Assembly (NCBI GenBank): GCA_948467645.1 | Contig: CAOKFD010000003.1 | Coordinates: 1-64,000 of the forward strand | DNA length: 64,000 bases | Direction of reading: 5' to 3' | Source of the DNA: Fimadaptatus sp948467645 | GTDB lineage: Bacteria; Bacillota; Clostridia; Christensenellales; Aristaeellaceae | Part shown: in pieces, positions 1 to 8,720 of the stretch | How the letters are laid out: the number at the start of each line of letters is the position of its first letter | Numbering within the stretch: position 1 is the first letter of the stretch | Notes under the pieces: model-generated | The model's input: the letters and a program-made list of their open reading frames with translations, nothing else | The model's database searches: none | What the model was told of the DNA's origin: nothing | Made by a program: the position numbers and the translations under genes

Positions 1-53
1 CTCCGGACACCTTGATTAAAAGTCAAGTGCTCTACCACCTGAGCTAATGGGTC
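1..53 (-). tRNA. tRNA-Lys (anticodon TTT), 3' end cut off by window
   Basis: Read on the minus strand, the first 53 bases give a tRNA 5' part: acceptor start GACCCAT, a D-loop with TAGCTCAGGTGGTAGAGC, and an anticodon stem TTGAC/GTCAA enclosing the loop CTTTTAA. The anticodon TTT (bases 18-20 on the plus strand) reads lysine AAA/AAG. The T-arm and acceptor 3' strand lie outside the window, so the gene is partial here by truncation only. Confidence 0.93.
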
Positions 54-197
54 ATGCGCTTGCGTTTCAGTGTGGCGCTCGCGACGACGTTTATTAGTAT
101 ACACCATTTCGCTGCGCTTGTCAATACCCAAATTCATCTTTTTTTGAAGTTTTTTGGGATTTGAGCCACTTTTTTGGCTTTCGCCCCTGAAATGCAA

Positions 198-229
198 CGA
201 AACGCCGGGGTTTTATGCCCGGCGTTTCG
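198..229 (-). terminator. hairpin downstream of nagBA
   Basis: A perfect 12-bp stem CGAAACGCCGGG/CCCGGCGTTTCG with an 8-base loop lies about 65 bases past the nagA stop codon. The base run after it is only moderately T-rich on the minus strand (TTGCATTTC). It probably ends the nagB-nagA transcript. Confidence 0.6.
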
Positions 230-295
230 GCTTTATAGACTCATATTGCCTTAAATCAGGACTTCCCTATCCCGTTTAGGATGCGCGAAGCTGGC

Positions 296-1468
296 TTATA
301 GCACGGTTTCGCCGCCAAGGAATACCTGTTTTACGTTTACGTCCTGATCGAACAGCACAATATCGGCGCGCTTGCCCTGCGCCAATGTGCCGCGCTCGTT
401 ATCGATGCCCATGTAGTGCGCGGGGGTTGCGGTCATCATCTTAACGGCGTTGACCACGTCCACGCCCGCCAGCTTCATCATGGTGCGCACGAGCCGGTCG
501 CCGGTGGCTATGCTGCCGCCGAACGCCTTGCGATCGGGCAGTTTGGCCACGCCGTCCTCGATTATCACCATTGAATCGCAGGTCTGGGAGAAGATTTCGC
601 CCTGCACATTCTCCATACCGGCGGCGCTTATGCCGTCGGTTATCAGCATTATGCGCTCCGGGCCTTTGATCTTATACGCAAGCTTGAGCAGACTTGCGGG
701 CAGGTGGCAGCCATCGGCGATCAGTTCCACCGTCAGACCATCCAGCAGGTATGCTGCCTCAACTATACCTGAATATCTGAAGGCATTTATTCGGCGCACG
801 GTAGACATGCCGGAGTACAGGTGCGTTACGCAGTCGAAGCCGGCCTCATACGCGGGCAGTACCTGCTCGTACAGCGCGTCGGAGTGGCCGATCGACATAT
901 GTATGCCGCGCGGGCGCAGTGCGCGCGCCATATCGAGCGCGCCGTCCAGCTCGGGCGCGACCGCCCAGCGCTTGACCATCGGGAAGCGTTCGGCGATCTC
1001 CATATACTCCTTGGGATCGGGGTTGCGTATGAAGCGGGGCGACTGCGCGCCGCGCTGGCTCATCGCGAAGTACGGGCCTTCTATATGCACGCCTGCCAGC
1101 TGACTGGTCTTTTTTGCAGCGGATTCTATGGCGCTCATAGCCTTCAAAAACGCCGGGTTGTCGGCCGTGGATATGGTGGCCATGATTGCGGTCGTGCCAT
1201 GCTTTAGGTGGGTCCGGCACGCGCTGAGCACATTATCCTTGTCGCCGCACAGGAAGTCATATCCCCCGCCGCCGTGGACATGCACGTCGATGAAGCCGGG
1301 CGATACGTACAGCCCGCCTGCATCGATCACGTTAAGGCGCTCGCCTGACAGATCGGGCGTCTTATCGTATATGCGCGCGATTTTGCCGTCCTCGATGAGC
1401 ACGGCGCCGCCGTCTATCACGCGCGTTTCCATAACAAGGCGGCCGTTTTTTATAAGCTGCGCACTCAT
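296..1468 (-). CDS. nagA: N-acetylglucosamine-6-phosphate deacetylase
   Basis: Cytoplasmic metallo-hydrolase of the amidohydrolase superfamily, 390 residues, the normal family length. It removes the acetyl group from GlcNAc-6-phosphate to give glucosamine-6-phosphate for NagB. Visible motifs: the metal-binding HVHGGGGYDF near residue 62, a GHSDA segment near 194, the active-site LITDGISAAGM near 275, and the C-terminal GTLAQGKRADIVLFD strand region typical of amidohydrolases. Its ATG overlaps the nagB stop by four bases (ATGA), so the two are translationally coupled in a nagB-nagA operon. With the MurQ and kinase genes at 17.9-19.7 kb this completes entry of recycled amino sugars into glycolysis. 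Confident call. Confidence 0.96.
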   Translation of the reverse strand: MSAQLIKNGRLVMETRVIDGGAVLIEDGKIARIYDKTPDLSGERLNVIDAGGLYVSPGFIDVHVHGGGGYDFLCGDKDNVLSACRTHLKHGTTAIMATISTADNPAFLKAMSAIESAAKKTSQLAGVHIEGPYFAMSQRGAQSPRFIRNPDPKEYMEIAERFPMVKRWAVAPELDGALDMARALRPRGIHMSIGHSDALYEQVLPAYEAGFDCVTHLYSGMSTVRRINAFRYSGIVEAAYLLDGLTVELIADGCHLPASLLKLAYKIKGPERIMLITDGISAAGMENVQGEIFSQTCDSMVIIEDGVAKLPDRKAFGGSIATGDRLVRTMMKLAGVDVVNAVKMMTATPAHYMGIDNERGTLAQGKRADIVLFDQDVNVKQVFLGGETVL

Positions 1469-2229
1469 ACCGTCTTAATCAGAGCGGAGCTGTCCGCGTC
1501 GAGGTACATGCGCGCGTCGCGGCACAGGCGCAGTGCGGTTGCGGGGCAATGGCTGCCTATCGGGCCGCACACGGTTTCCTTAACGGCATTGGCCTTGGTC
1601 GGAGCGGGCACCACGCAGATCTGGGTAAGGGCGCTGGTGAGGGTGGGCACGGTGAGAGTTACGGCATACTTGGGCACATCGTCAATCTTTTCGAAGCAGC
1701 CGTCGTGCACCTGCTGCATACGGCACACGTCGTCCAGCGCCACGCGCTTTACGGCCAGCGGATCGCTCAGATCGGCCTCAGCGGGATCGTTGAACGCAAT
1801 ATGGCCATTTTCGCCGATGCCCATCATTACGATGTCCGGCGGGTACTTTTTGAGCAGCGCAGCATAGCGGGCGCACTCGGCGTCAATATCCTCGGCGCGG
1901 CCATTGATGTAGTTAACCTCCATGAAGTGCGCGCGGTCGAAGATATGCTCGCGCAGGTACTGGCCGAAGCTCTGGGGCGCGCCCTCGGGCAGGCCGACGT
2001 ACTCGTCCATATGGAACGCGCGGATACGGCTAAAGTCAACGTCCTGCTCCAGCAGCGCGGCCAGCACCTCGTTCTGCGAGGGCGCGGCGGCGAATATAAC
2101 GTTTATAGCAGGCTTAACCGCCAGCATATCGCGGATGACCTGAGCCGCATCGCGCGCGGCGGCGCGCCCCATCATACCACGAGTAGCATAGCTCTTTACA
2201 CGGAAGCTGGTTTCATTAGGCACATTCAT
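1465..2229 (-). CDS. nagB: glucosamine-6-phosphate deaminase
   Basis: Cytoplasmic aldose-ketose isomerase/deaminase converting glucosamine-6-phosphate to fructose-6-phosphate plus ammonia. The family signature GIGENGHIAFNDPAE and the FHMDEYVGL segment of the NagB/6-phosphogluconolactonase fold are clear. An ATG at 2229 is preferred because GGAGG lies 8 bases upstream. An ATG six bases earlier sits only 2 bases from the GGAGG, and an ORF extension to 2277 has no such site. The product is about 254 residues, close to family size. First gene of nagB-nagA; the stop overlaps the nagA start. The short C-terminus suggests the simpler, non-allosteric Gram-positive form, which is an inference. Confidence 0.95.
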   Translation of the reverse strand: MNVPNETSFRVKSYATRGMMGRAAARDAAQVIRDMLAVKPAINVIFAAAPSQNEVLAALLEQDVDFSRIRAFHMDEYVGLPEGAPQSFGQYLREHIFDRAHFMEVNYINGRAEDIDAECARYAALLKKYPPDIVMMGIGENGHIAFNDPAEADLSDPLAVKRVALDDVCRMQQVHDGCFEKIDDVPKYAVTLTVPTLTSALTQICVVPAPTKANAVKETVCGPIGSHCPATALRLCRDARMYLDADSSALIKTV

Positions 2230-2394
2230 GTTCATTTCCTCCGATTGCTTTCCCCAAATTATCAAACGCCCGAACATTTTTTGAGCATTTTACGAAAGCA
2301 TTGTAGCACAGATTTACATGGACTGCAAGAGACGGAGGAAGCGTTTAGCAATGAATCCGCAATAAAGCCCCTGAATAACTCCTTATAGTATGCA

Positions 2395-2904
2395 CTAGCT
2401 GGCCATCGCGCAGTGCAGCAGACGCGCTTTCGACAATTCCGGGGTTTCGCTCAGCGCAACCGCAAATTCTTCGCTTAAAATCTGCTCGATTTTCTTCTTG
2501 TACTGTTCATCCGTTGCGGCCAGCTTTTTGCCTTTTTCACGTTCGGCCTTATCCTTCATGCTGACTTCTTTAAGCAGAAGCAGGCGTTCATTCAAATCAT
2601 CCGACGAAAACAATTCCTGATAATGCGACGCAAGCTGCTGTTTTTTGTTCGAGGCATACGGCTTTGCGTCCATTTTGGCCAGCCTGTCCAAATACGTATT
2701 GGCTTCGTCCGGTGTAATTACAGCCCTCAGGCACCCCTCAGATGTGGTCGGAATATAGTTTTTCTCGTCGGTGGCCGTGAAAGAAGGCTTGAGAGTATAG
2801 TAAGTTCCATCGCTGTTTTGCAAAAATTGCAACTTTCCGATAGCCTCGACGCGGCAAACCATGCTATTGCGATACATGACATATTGTCCGACGTTATACT
2901 TCAT
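2395..2904 (-). CDS. CarD-family transcriptional regulator
   Basis: About 169 residues. The N-terminal half (VGQYVMYRNSMVCRVEAIG, then a YYTLKPSF segment and an LRAVITPDEA segment) matches the CarD/CdnL/TRCF RNA-polymerase-interaction domain. The C-terminal half is a charged helical region, as expected of the DNA-binding part. Such proteins bind the RNA polymerase beta subunit and stabilise open promoter complexes, often at rRNA and stress genes. The start is fixed by AGGAGG 10 bases upstream of the ATG at 2904. It follows a small gene by 41 bases and probably shares its promoter. The sequence is divergent, so family is more secure than exact role. Confidence 0.85.
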   Translation of the reverse strand: MKYNVGQYVMYRNSMVCRVEAIGKLQFLQNSDGTYYTLKPSFTATDEKNYIPTTSEGCLRAVITPDEANTYLDRLAKMDAKPYASNKKQQLASHYQELFSSDDLNERLLLLKEVSMKDKAEREKGKKLAATDEQYKKKIEQILSEEFAVALSETPELSKARLLHCAMAS

Positions 2905-2945
2905 CTTTATGTAACCTCCTTTGCGGGCGAAAACCATAGCAGTTC

Positions 2946-3188
2946 TCAATCGTTAAAGTAGTCGCCGATAGCCTGCTGATTATTCTGCTTTTTCAGCTTG
3001 ACTATGATCGAACCGTCCGGCTGGACGCTTTCCTCCAGAATTTTGAACTGAGTGTGTTGGCGAGTCATTTTTCCCTTATAGGCTTCATATTCCTTGCGAA
3101 CCTGCTTTTTGTCCAGTTCTGAGGGGCACGCGTCCTTGGGCTGAAAGCAAACGGTCTGCAGCAGGCAGGCAGCTTTAATTCTTTTCAT
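2946..3188 (-). CDS. small conserved protein of unknown function
   Basis: 80 residues, charged, with no signal peptide or membrane segment. It opens MKRIKAACLLQTV and ends in QQAIGDYFND. This resembles a small family I recall in Clostridia that starts MKRI.AAC and ends in a lysine-rich IKKQYN-like segment, but I cannot name a function. GGAGTG precedes the ATG, and a good promoter lies at 3219-3247. It is the first gene of a two-gene unit with the CarD-like regulator, which supports a housekeeping or regulatory role without defining it. Confidence 0.72.
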   Translation of the reverse strand: MKRIKAACLLQTVCFQPKDACPSELDKKQVRKEYEAYKGKMTRQHTQFKILEESVQPDGSIIVKLKKQNNQQAIGDYFND

Positions 3189-3218
3189 ATTTCATCACTC
3201 CATTTCGTTTGTATCGCC

Positions 3219-3247
3219 ATTTTACCATAAGTTATATAATTTCTCAA
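3219..3247 (-). promoter_or_regulatory. sigma-A-type promoter for the small gene and CarD unit
   Basis: On the minus strand TTGAGA is followed after exactly 17 bases by TAAAAT, with a TGG just before it (extended -10). It lies about 30 bases upstream of the ATG at 3188. Confidence 0.6.
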
Positions 3248-3344
3248 AGGCAATATTGTACAAATTATACACCGCGTATGAGTGGTCAAAATGCCCACTG
3301 GGATTTCTCGAACTGCTTACATTTCGGATTTTAGTAAATATAAA

Positions 3345-3379
3345 AATTCGGAAGCGCCGATCGCTCGGCCTTCCGAATT
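3345..3379 (-). terminator. intrinsic terminator of the sugar transferase gene
   Basis: A stem AATTCGGAAG/CTTCCGAATT continues into an inner GCCGA/TCGGC stem. On the minus strand it runs into TTTTTATATTT. It sits just past the stop codon at 3401. Confidence 0.85.
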
Positions 3380-3400
3380 AAAATTTACCTGTATTCGATT

Positions 3401-4093
3401 TTATCTGCCCTCGCCGCACAGCATTACGTACACGGTGCGGAAAACGATCGATATATCCATCCACACGCTTCGGTGCAGGATATAATCTATATCCATCTCG
3501 ACCCACTGTTCAAACGAAATTTCATTGCGCTTGGGAGCTACCTGCCACAGGCAGGTTAAACCCGGCGTTACTATCAGCCTGATCTTCTGGAATTCGTTAT
3601 ACTGCGCCACCTCGGACGGCAGCGGCGGGCGCGGGCCTATCAGCGTCATGTCGCCCTTCAAAACGTTTATCAGCTGTGGTAGTTCGTCAAGACTGGTCTT
3701 GCGCAGGAACTTGCCGCCGCGCGTTATGCGGGGGTCGTTTTCGATCTTGAACACCGGGCCGTCCATCTCGTTTTTATCGGCCAAAGTCTGTTTCAGCTCC
3801 TCGGCATTGGGCACCATCGTACGGAACTTATACATGCGAAATTCCTTGCCGAAGCGCCCCACGCGCACCTGCCTGAATATCGGGTCGTGGTGATCTTCAA
3901 GGAAAATCGCCACGTATATTATCAGCATCGGTATCAGCAGTATTACAAGCGCAATCAGCGACAATGTTACGTCCATAACGCGCTTCATTATCCACAGCGG
4001 GCGCCTATTCCGCCGGTTGCATTCGGCCAGCACCGCCTTGACCTTTTGTTTTTCTATCGGATTGGTTATTTTGTCCTCTGCAATATACGCCAT
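3401..4093 (-). CDS. bacterial sugar-phosphate transferase (initiating glycosyltransferase)
   Basis: Membrane enzyme of the WbaP/CpsE-type family that moves a hexose-1-phosphate onto undecaprenyl phosphate to start a surface polysaccharide or glycan. Seen in the sequence: a cluster KRVMDVTLSLIALVILLIPM (one re-entrant or membrane helix), then the conserved QVRVG..G..F.MYKFRTM block, the basic stretch DPRITRGGKFLRKTSLDELPQ, and GDMTLIGPRPPLP. The catalytic domain is complete. Only one hydrophobic segment is present, so this is the short form without the four-helix N-terminus. The start at 4093 follows GGGAG by 8 bases; a longer start at 4180 lacks a ribosome binding site. It stands alone with its own promoter and terminator; no other glycan genes adjoin it. 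Confidence 0.9.
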   Translation of the reverse strand: MAYIAEDKITNPIEKQKVKAVLAECNRRNRRPLWIMKRVMDVTLSLIALVILLIPMLIIYVAIFLEDHHDPIFRQVRVGRFGKEFRMYKFRTMVPNAEELKQTLADKNEMDGPVFKIENDPRITRGGKFLRKTSLDELPQLINVLKGDMTLIGPRPPLPSEVAQYNEFQKIRLIVTPGLTCLWQVAPKRNEISFEQWVEMDIDYILHRSVWMDISIVFRTVYVMLCGEGR

Positions 4094-4224
4094 GCTCATC
4101 TCTCCCGAAGCAGAAAATCTGTACATCATGCAAACGTCGACGTTCGTTGAACAGGCTTTTGCAAAAGTTTCGTCATTCATGATTATTGTGGAATATCACA
4201 AATCGCAAAAGTTCATTCTCGTTT

Positions 4225-4254
4225 ATTATACCAATCGATTGGCGCGTATTGCAA
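4225..4254 (-). promoter_or_regulatory. promoter for the sugar transferase
   Basis: Minus strand TTGCAA, 18-base spacer, TGGTATAAT (extended -10). It lies 130-160 bases upstream of the chosen start, which implies a leader of about 125 bases, or about 40 if translation starts at 4180. Confidence 0.65.
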
Positions 4255-4315
4255 GTAAACTTTTGAAATTTTTGTCGAACTTCAAGCGAATATGTGGCTA
4301 ACATAAATACAAGGC

Positions 4316-4344
4316 TTGCGCTGCCAGCTTTCCAAGCGGCGCAA
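4316..4344 (-). terminator. weak hairpin after thiN
   Basis: TTGCGC/GCGCAA arms with further partial pairing lie just past the thiN stop. The following minus-strand bases (GCCTTGTATTTATG) are only moderately T-rich, so termination is uncertain. Confidence 0.4.
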
Positions 4345-4367
4345 ACCCCGTATTATTTATGCTTCTT

Positions 4368-5006
4368 TTAGTGTGCCATACCGGCCTCTATGACTAGCAG
4401 CACGCCGTGCTTTACCTCAACCGAGCATACGTCTTCTTTTACTATGTTGCTCTGCCCTATCGGGAATGCGTTGGTAAGCGTGCCGTTTTCCAGCGGGTAT
4501 TTCATGCCGCTGAGCGTCACGCCCTGCGATTCGTCGGTGTACGACAGCACGGACAGCGTTTGACCCTTCATGCCGCGCAGTTCCAGCCTGCAATCCTTTA
4601 TAACGTGCATGACGTTGTACTTATCGCAGATCACGCACCTGCCGCCGTGTTCGGCGATGTACGCGCCCGAGCTTACGTTGGACAGCAGGTGATCCAGCCG
4701 CCCGCCGGTCGCGCCCAGCAGCATGAAGTCGCGATAGCCGTCCTCCAGCGCGATCTTTATCGCCAGCATTGTGTCGGTATCGTCCTTTTCGCAGGGCACG
4801 CGCACGATTTTAAGCGTCGGGTCGAGCCGGCCGTCGTATGAATCGAAATCGCCCACCACCAGATCGGGGCGCACGCCGCTTTCGACCGCGTGCGCATAGC
4901 CGCCGTCGCACGCGATCACGTAATCGTCAGGCCGCATTTTTGCGAGGTAGAATTCGGGCGAGGCGCAGAATATCACGCAGCGCTCCGGGCGTATCTTATT
5001 GCACAT
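4368..5006 (-). CDS. thiN: thiamine pyrophosphokinase
   Basis: 212 residues, the usual length. The cytoplasmic enzyme transfers pyrophosphate from ATP to thiamine, making the cofactor thiamine diphosphate. Motifs typical of the family: VIACDGGYAHA near residue 31, PDLVVGDFDS near 47, DDTDTMLAIK near 76, and LLGATGGRLDHLL near 96. The C-terminal beta-sandwich (SGMKYPLENGTLT) is present. GGGGAG stands 6 bases before the ATG. In many Firmicutes thiN ends the prkC-rsgA-rpe operon. Here that operon is at 58.6-64 kb and thiN is separate, so it was relocated or never linked in this lineage. Confidence 0.95.
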   Translation of the reverse strand: MCNKIRPERCVIFCASPEFYLAKMRPDDYVIACDGGYAHAVESGVRPDLVVGDFDSYDGRLDPTLKIVRVPCEKDDTDTMLAIKIALEDGYRDFMLLGATGGRLDHLLSNVSSGAYIAEHGGRCVICDKYNVMHVIKDCRLELRGMKGQTLSVLSYTDESQGVTLSGMKYPLENGTLTNAFPIGQSNIVKEDVCSVEVKHGVLLVIEAGMAH

Positions 5007-5025
5007 GGCTTACTCCCCTTTTGCG

Positions 5026-5919
5026 TCAGTCGGTCACTACGTAATATTCGGACTGGTTATAGCTTGCGCCGTCGCCCTCGGACGGCACAGCCGCGCTGAA
5101 TGCCGCGTCGGCATACAGCACGCCGCCCGTGCCCAGCACGAAATGCACGCTGCCCGAATCGGATATGGCAAACTCCATGCGATGCTCGTCATCGCGGCCC
5201 GGATTCAGCACCACGGTTATCGTGCGCGTGCCCACGCTCTGGGCGTACTGCTCGTACACGGTGCCGTCGGCGTTGTATTCGAAGGTTATGCGCTCGCATA
5301 GGCGCTTATCGCCGTCGCGCAGGTAATATATTTCCTCGCTTTTAAGGTTGAGGTCGGCGTCATAAGTGTACTCGTCGTATATCACGTCGTTCTCGGCCAT
5401 GTCATGGCCGTGATCGGCTACAACGGTCTGGTCGCACTTATCGGCCGCTATCTGAGCCGTCACCACGTATTCGCCCTCGGCGTTGCGCGTCATTTGCAGG
5501 CCGTCATTAAATGCGGGATAGGCGGTATATGCGTCCTCGCCCACCTCCAGCTCGCTGCCCGCCTCGGCATAGGTTGCGCTGGCGTACAGCGTGTACGATG
5601 GCACGCCATCCTCAATCGTTACATAGTAATTGCCGCCCACCAGCGTCGCGCCCACGCTTGCGCCGCTGTCCTCGGGATAGACGATCAGCATGTTATAACC
5701 GCTTGCGCCGCGCTTATATATTATGTCGTTATAGTCGTACATCTCGCCGTCCGCGTCGTAGTACTCCGCGTATTCGCGCATGTAGTCGCCGCGCTCCAGA
5801 CTGGCCTTCAGGCCGTTGCCCGCCAGCAGCGATTCCGCGGTCACCACATCGTCGGCCAGCGCGCACGCGCACGTAAGCATGAGTATCGCGGCTATCAGCG
5901 CCGCTATTTTCTTTTTCAT
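5026..5919 (-). CDS. secreted protein of unknown function
   Basis: 297 residues. The first 22 form a clear Sec signal peptide (positive MKKK, hydrophobic IAALIAAILMLTCACA, cleavage after ALA before DD). The mature part is acidic, rich in Tyr, Asp, Gly and Ala, with repeated beta-strand-like segments such as YDADGEMYDYNDIIY and YNADGTVYEQYAQ. These resemble YD-like or lipoprotein-carrier folds, but I do not recognise the family. No lipobox cysteine follows the signal and there is no sortase motif, so it is probably released or held non-covalently. It lies 19 bases upstream of thiN and may be cotranscribed with it. Confidence 0.82.
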   Translation of the reverse strand: MKKKIAALIAAILMLTCACALADDVVTAESLLAGNGLKASLERGDYMREYAEYYDADGEMYDYNDIIYKRGASGYNMLIVYPEDSGASVGATLVGGNYYVTIEDGVPSYTLYASATYAEAGSELEVGEDAYTAYPAFNDGLQMTRNAEGEYVVTAQIAADKCDQTVVADHGHDMAENDVIYDEYTYDADLNLKSEEIYYLRDGDKRLCERITFEYNADGTVYEQYAQSVGTRTITVVLNPGRDDEHRMEFAISDSGSVHFVLGTGGVLYADAAFSAAVPSEGDGASYNQSEYYVVTD

Positions 5920-5979
5920 TTGTCCCTGTCCCCCTGAATAATCATTGCCGGATATAATAATAGCACGACTTTTAGGCGA

Positions 5980-6011
5980 AAAAGCGCCGGATCTTTTATT
6001 CCGGCGCTTTT
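5980..6011 (-). terminator. terminator of ftsH
   Basis: AAAAGCGCCGG/CCGGCGCTTTT, 10-base loop. On the minus strand the stem ends in a five-T run. It lies 30 bases past the ftsH stop. Confidence 0.85.
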
Positions 6012-6040
6012 CAAGCGTTAATTTTTATAACAACCGGTTT

Positions 6041-7894
6041 TTATGCCTTGCCCGAATCCACCTTGCCCAGCAAATCCATGAATTCCGCGCCCGTTATGGT
6101 TTCGCGCTCAAGCAGGAAGCCCGCCAGCACGTCCATAGCGTGGCGATCCTTGGTAAGGACTTCGCGCGCCTTGTCGTGCGCAGACTTGATGAGGTCGTTG
6201 ACCTCCGCGTCCACGCGCGCCGCGGTTTCGGCGCTGCAGGTGAGCTGGCTCTCGCCGCCCAGGTACTGGTTCTGAGTGACCTCCAGCGACACCATGTCGA
6301 ACTGGCTGGACATGCCGTACTTCGTTACCATGCCGCGCGCCAGCTGCGTGGCCTTTTCGATGTCGTTGGACGCGCCCGTCGTGATGGAGCCGAATACGAC
6401 TTCCTCCGCGGTGCGGCCGCCGGTCAGCACTTCGAGCTGGTTCATAGCATCCTCGCGGGTCATGAGCACGCGCTCCTCGGACTCAACCTGCATGGTATAG
6501 CCCAATGCGCCCGACGTGCGCGGGATGATGGTTATCTTCTGTACCGGCGCGGAGCCCTTCTGGCGCGCCGCGACCAGTGCGTGACCTATCTCGTGGTAGG
6601 CTATTACGCGCTTCTCCTTTTCGGTTATTACCGAACCCTTGCGCTGATAGCCCGCGATAACGGTCTCGACGGATTCTTCCAGGTCGCCTTGGTTTACCGA
6701 GTCGCGGCCCTGACGCACGGCGCGCAGTGCGGCTTCGTTGACTATGTTGGCCAGCTCAGCGCCCGAAGCGCCGCTGGTCGAACGGCCGATGAGTTCAAGG
6801 TCGATGTTGTCGTCATGCTTGACCTTGTTCATGTATATTTTGAGTATTGCCACGCGGCCGCGCTGGTCGGGCAGTTCGACCGGCACGCGGCGGTCGAAAC
6901 GGCCGGGACGCAATAGCGCCTTATCCAGCGATTCGGGACGGTTAGTCGCCGCAAGTATCACAACGCCCTTAGTACCGTCGAAGCCATCCATTTCGGTCAG
7001 CAGCTGGTTGAGCGTCTGTTCGCGCTCGTCATTGCCGCCGCCCGCTACGCCGCTGTCGCGGCGCTTGCCAATGGTATCGATTTCGTCGATAAAGACTATG
7101 CAGGGAGCCTTCTCGTTGGCCTGCTTAAACAGATCGCGCACCTTGGCCGCGCCCATGCCCACGAACATCTCAACAAACTCCGAGCCGGATATCGAGAAGA
7201 AAGGCACTTTCGCCTCGCCCGCAACCGCCTTGGCCAGCAGGGTTTTACCGGTTCCGGGAGGGCCTACGAGTAGCACGCCCTTGGGCATCTTGGCGCCGAT
7301 CTTGGTGTACTTATCGGGGTTATGCAAAAAGTCCACGACCTCGCGCAGCGCGTCCTTGGCCTCGTCCTCGCCCTCAACATCGGCGAAGGTCTTGCCGGTC
7401 TGGGACTCGATGTATATCTTGGCGTTGGATTTGCCAAACTGCATGGCGTTGCCCGCCGCGCCGCCCATGCGCTTCATCATAAAGGAGCCCAGCGCGGTGA
7501 ACAGCAGTATGGGGAACACCCACGAAATCAAAAACGACAATATGGGCGATTGCTGAGTAGGTATTTCCGAGGCAAACTGAACCGCACCGTTCAGACCCTT
7601 AGCCGAACGCAGGCGCGTCACCAGATCGTCATCGGGCATACGGCCGGTCTTATATATGCCGAGATTGCCGCTGTCGCCCTGCGCGGTAAATGTTATCTGG
7701 CTATCGTCAATGGCAACCTCGTCCACCTTGCCCGCGTCCAGCTTGTCCAGGAAGTCGTTGTAGGTTACTTCAGTAACCTGCGCCTCCAATATGCGCGGGA
7801 ACAGAAATGCGTTGAGCAGCAGCGTGATAATCATTGTGATTATGCAATAATATATCAGTGGCTTTCTGTTGCGGTTGTTATTTTCTACCTTCAA
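6041..7894 (-). CDS. ftsH: ATP-dependent zinc metalloprotease FtsH
   Basis: 617 residues, normal length. Membrane-anchored AAA+ protease that degrades misfolded membrane proteins and short-lived regulators. Two transmembrane helices (about residues 13-31 and 110-135) bracket the small extracytoplasmic domain. The AAA module has Walker A GPPGTGKT, Walker B CIVFIDEIDTIG, and the second region of homology ATNRPESLDKALLRPGRFDR. The protease domain has the zinc motif HEIGH. The start is TTG at 7894 after a GGGGGAAGG purine run; no ATG lies in range. A strong terminator follows. Confident. Confidence 0.97.
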   Translation of the reverse strand: MKVENNNRNRKPLIYYCIITMIITLLLNAFLFPRILEAQVTEVTYNDFLDKLDAGKVDEVAIDDSQITFTAQGDSGNLGIYKTGRMPDDDLVTRLRSAKGLNGAVQFASEIPTQQSPILSFLISWVFPILLFTALGSFMMKRMGGAAGNAMQFGKSNAKIYIESQTGKTFADVEGEDEAKDALREVVDFLHNPDKYTKIGAKMPKGVLLVGPPGTGKTLLAKAVAGEAKVPFFSISGSEFVEMFVGMGAAKVRDLFKQANEKAPCIVFIDEIDTIGKRRDSGVAGGGNDEREQTLNQLLTEMDGFDGTKGVVILAATNRPESLDKALLRPGRFDRRVPVELPDQRGRVAILKIYMNKVKHDDNIDLELIGRSTSGASGAELANIVNEAALRAVRQGRDSVNQGDLEESVETVIAGYQRKGSVITEKEKRVIAYHEIGHALVAARQKGSAPVQKITIIPRTSGALGYTMQVESEERVLMTREDAMNQLEVLTGGRTAEEVVFGSITTGASNDIEKATQLARGMVTKYGMSSQFDMVSLEVTQNQYLGGESQLTCSAETAARVDAEVNDLIKSAHDKAREVLTKDRHAMDVLAGFLLERETITGAEFMDLLGKVDSGKA

Positions 7895-7950
7895 AGTCCT
7901 TCCCCCTTTTGCTTACCAATTTCAGGATGTTAAATACCAGCTATCGGGAA

Positions 7951-8508
7951 TTAGTATTGAAAGTTCTTGCGGAACTCAGACACGGCCTTGGACACGCGCA
8001 GTATCGTGTACAGATCGAGCAGACCATCAACCACATACGATATGCCTATCACCATGAACACGGCGGTCGTACCCTCGAACGGATTGCTCATTATCATGAT
8101 TGCCAGCACCACGCCCAGCACAGCGCCCAGCATACTTACCCACCACTTGCCGTAGCCCATGCGCTTTATGTCGATCGCGAGCTGTGCCTTGAGCACGCTG
8201 GCTATCAGCAGCGATATGCCCAGCACGACCGGTATCGCAACCATTATCGCGCCCGGATGGCACAGAAGCAGTATGCCGACTACCAACTGTACAATGCCCA
8301 TTATCAGGTCAAAGCGGAACATATATCCCAGATCGATCTTAGAAAAGTATTCCACGATCTTGACCAGGCCGCATAATGTCAGCGTTATACCGAACATGAT
8401 GCACACGGCAATCGACGTAATTTGCGGGAAGAACAGCATTATCAGACCCAGCACGATGCTGATCGCCGCCGAGCCTATCATAGTATTGCGGATATTTTTA
8501 AGGTTCAT
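7951..8508 (-). CDS. DUF308/HdeD-family membrane protein
   Basis: 185 residues, almost all hydrophobic, with about six short transmembrane segments in pairs separated by single charged residues (for example IGSAAISIVLGLIMLFFP and IAVCIMFGITLTLCGLVKIVEYF). This repeated two-helix pattern is typical of HdeD/DUF308 proteins, some of which are linked to acid resistance in enterobacteria; the role in Firmicutes is unknown. The start at 8508 follows AAGGAGG by 8 bases. It lies 56 bases upstream of ftsH on the same strand and may be cotranscribed with it. Confidence 0.85.
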   Translation of the reverse strand: MNLKNIRNTMIGSAAISIVLGLIMLFFPQITSIAVCIMFGITLTLCGLVKIVEYFSKIDLGYMFRFDLIMGIVQLVVGILLLCHPGAIMVAIPVVLGISLLIASVLKAQLAIDIKRMGYGKWWVSMLGAVLGVVLAIMIMSNPFEGTTAVFMVIGISYVVDGLLDLYTILRVSKAVSEFRKNFQY

Positions 8509-8641
8509 ACAGAATACCTCCTTGTCTCCACTTGGTTTCAAGATATTATACACTATATCCGCTCCCAATAAAATACACAAAAACGAAGATTTGCCTAAAA
8601 TTGCGACACGCAATGTAACTTGTCGCATTGTGATGTTTGGC

Positions 8642-8670
8642 TTGCGCATAAAGTCAGCGCGCTGTATAAT
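8642..8670 (+). promoter_or_regulatory. promoter for the GpsA-like gene
   Basis: TTGCGC, 17-base spacer, TATAAT. The predicted transcript start near 8677 leaves a leader of about 44 bases that contains a short hairpin and the shared motif described at 8684-8720. Confidence 0.6.
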
Positions 8671-8683
8671 CTTTTTCAGACAC

Positions 8684-8720
8684 GCGGCGCTTTTGCCGCA
8701 CGAAAGCGAGGCTGTTTATA
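8684..8720 (+). promoter_or_regulatory. short structured leader shared with the MATE gene
   Basis: A GCGGC/GCCGC hairpin is followed at once by CGAAAGCGAGGCTG, which carries the ribosome binding site, and then by the ATG. The same order and near-identical sequence (CGAAAGTGAGGCTG) precedes the MATE transporter at 20402. It may be a common translational leader; no known riboswitch consensus was recognised. Confidence 0.4.
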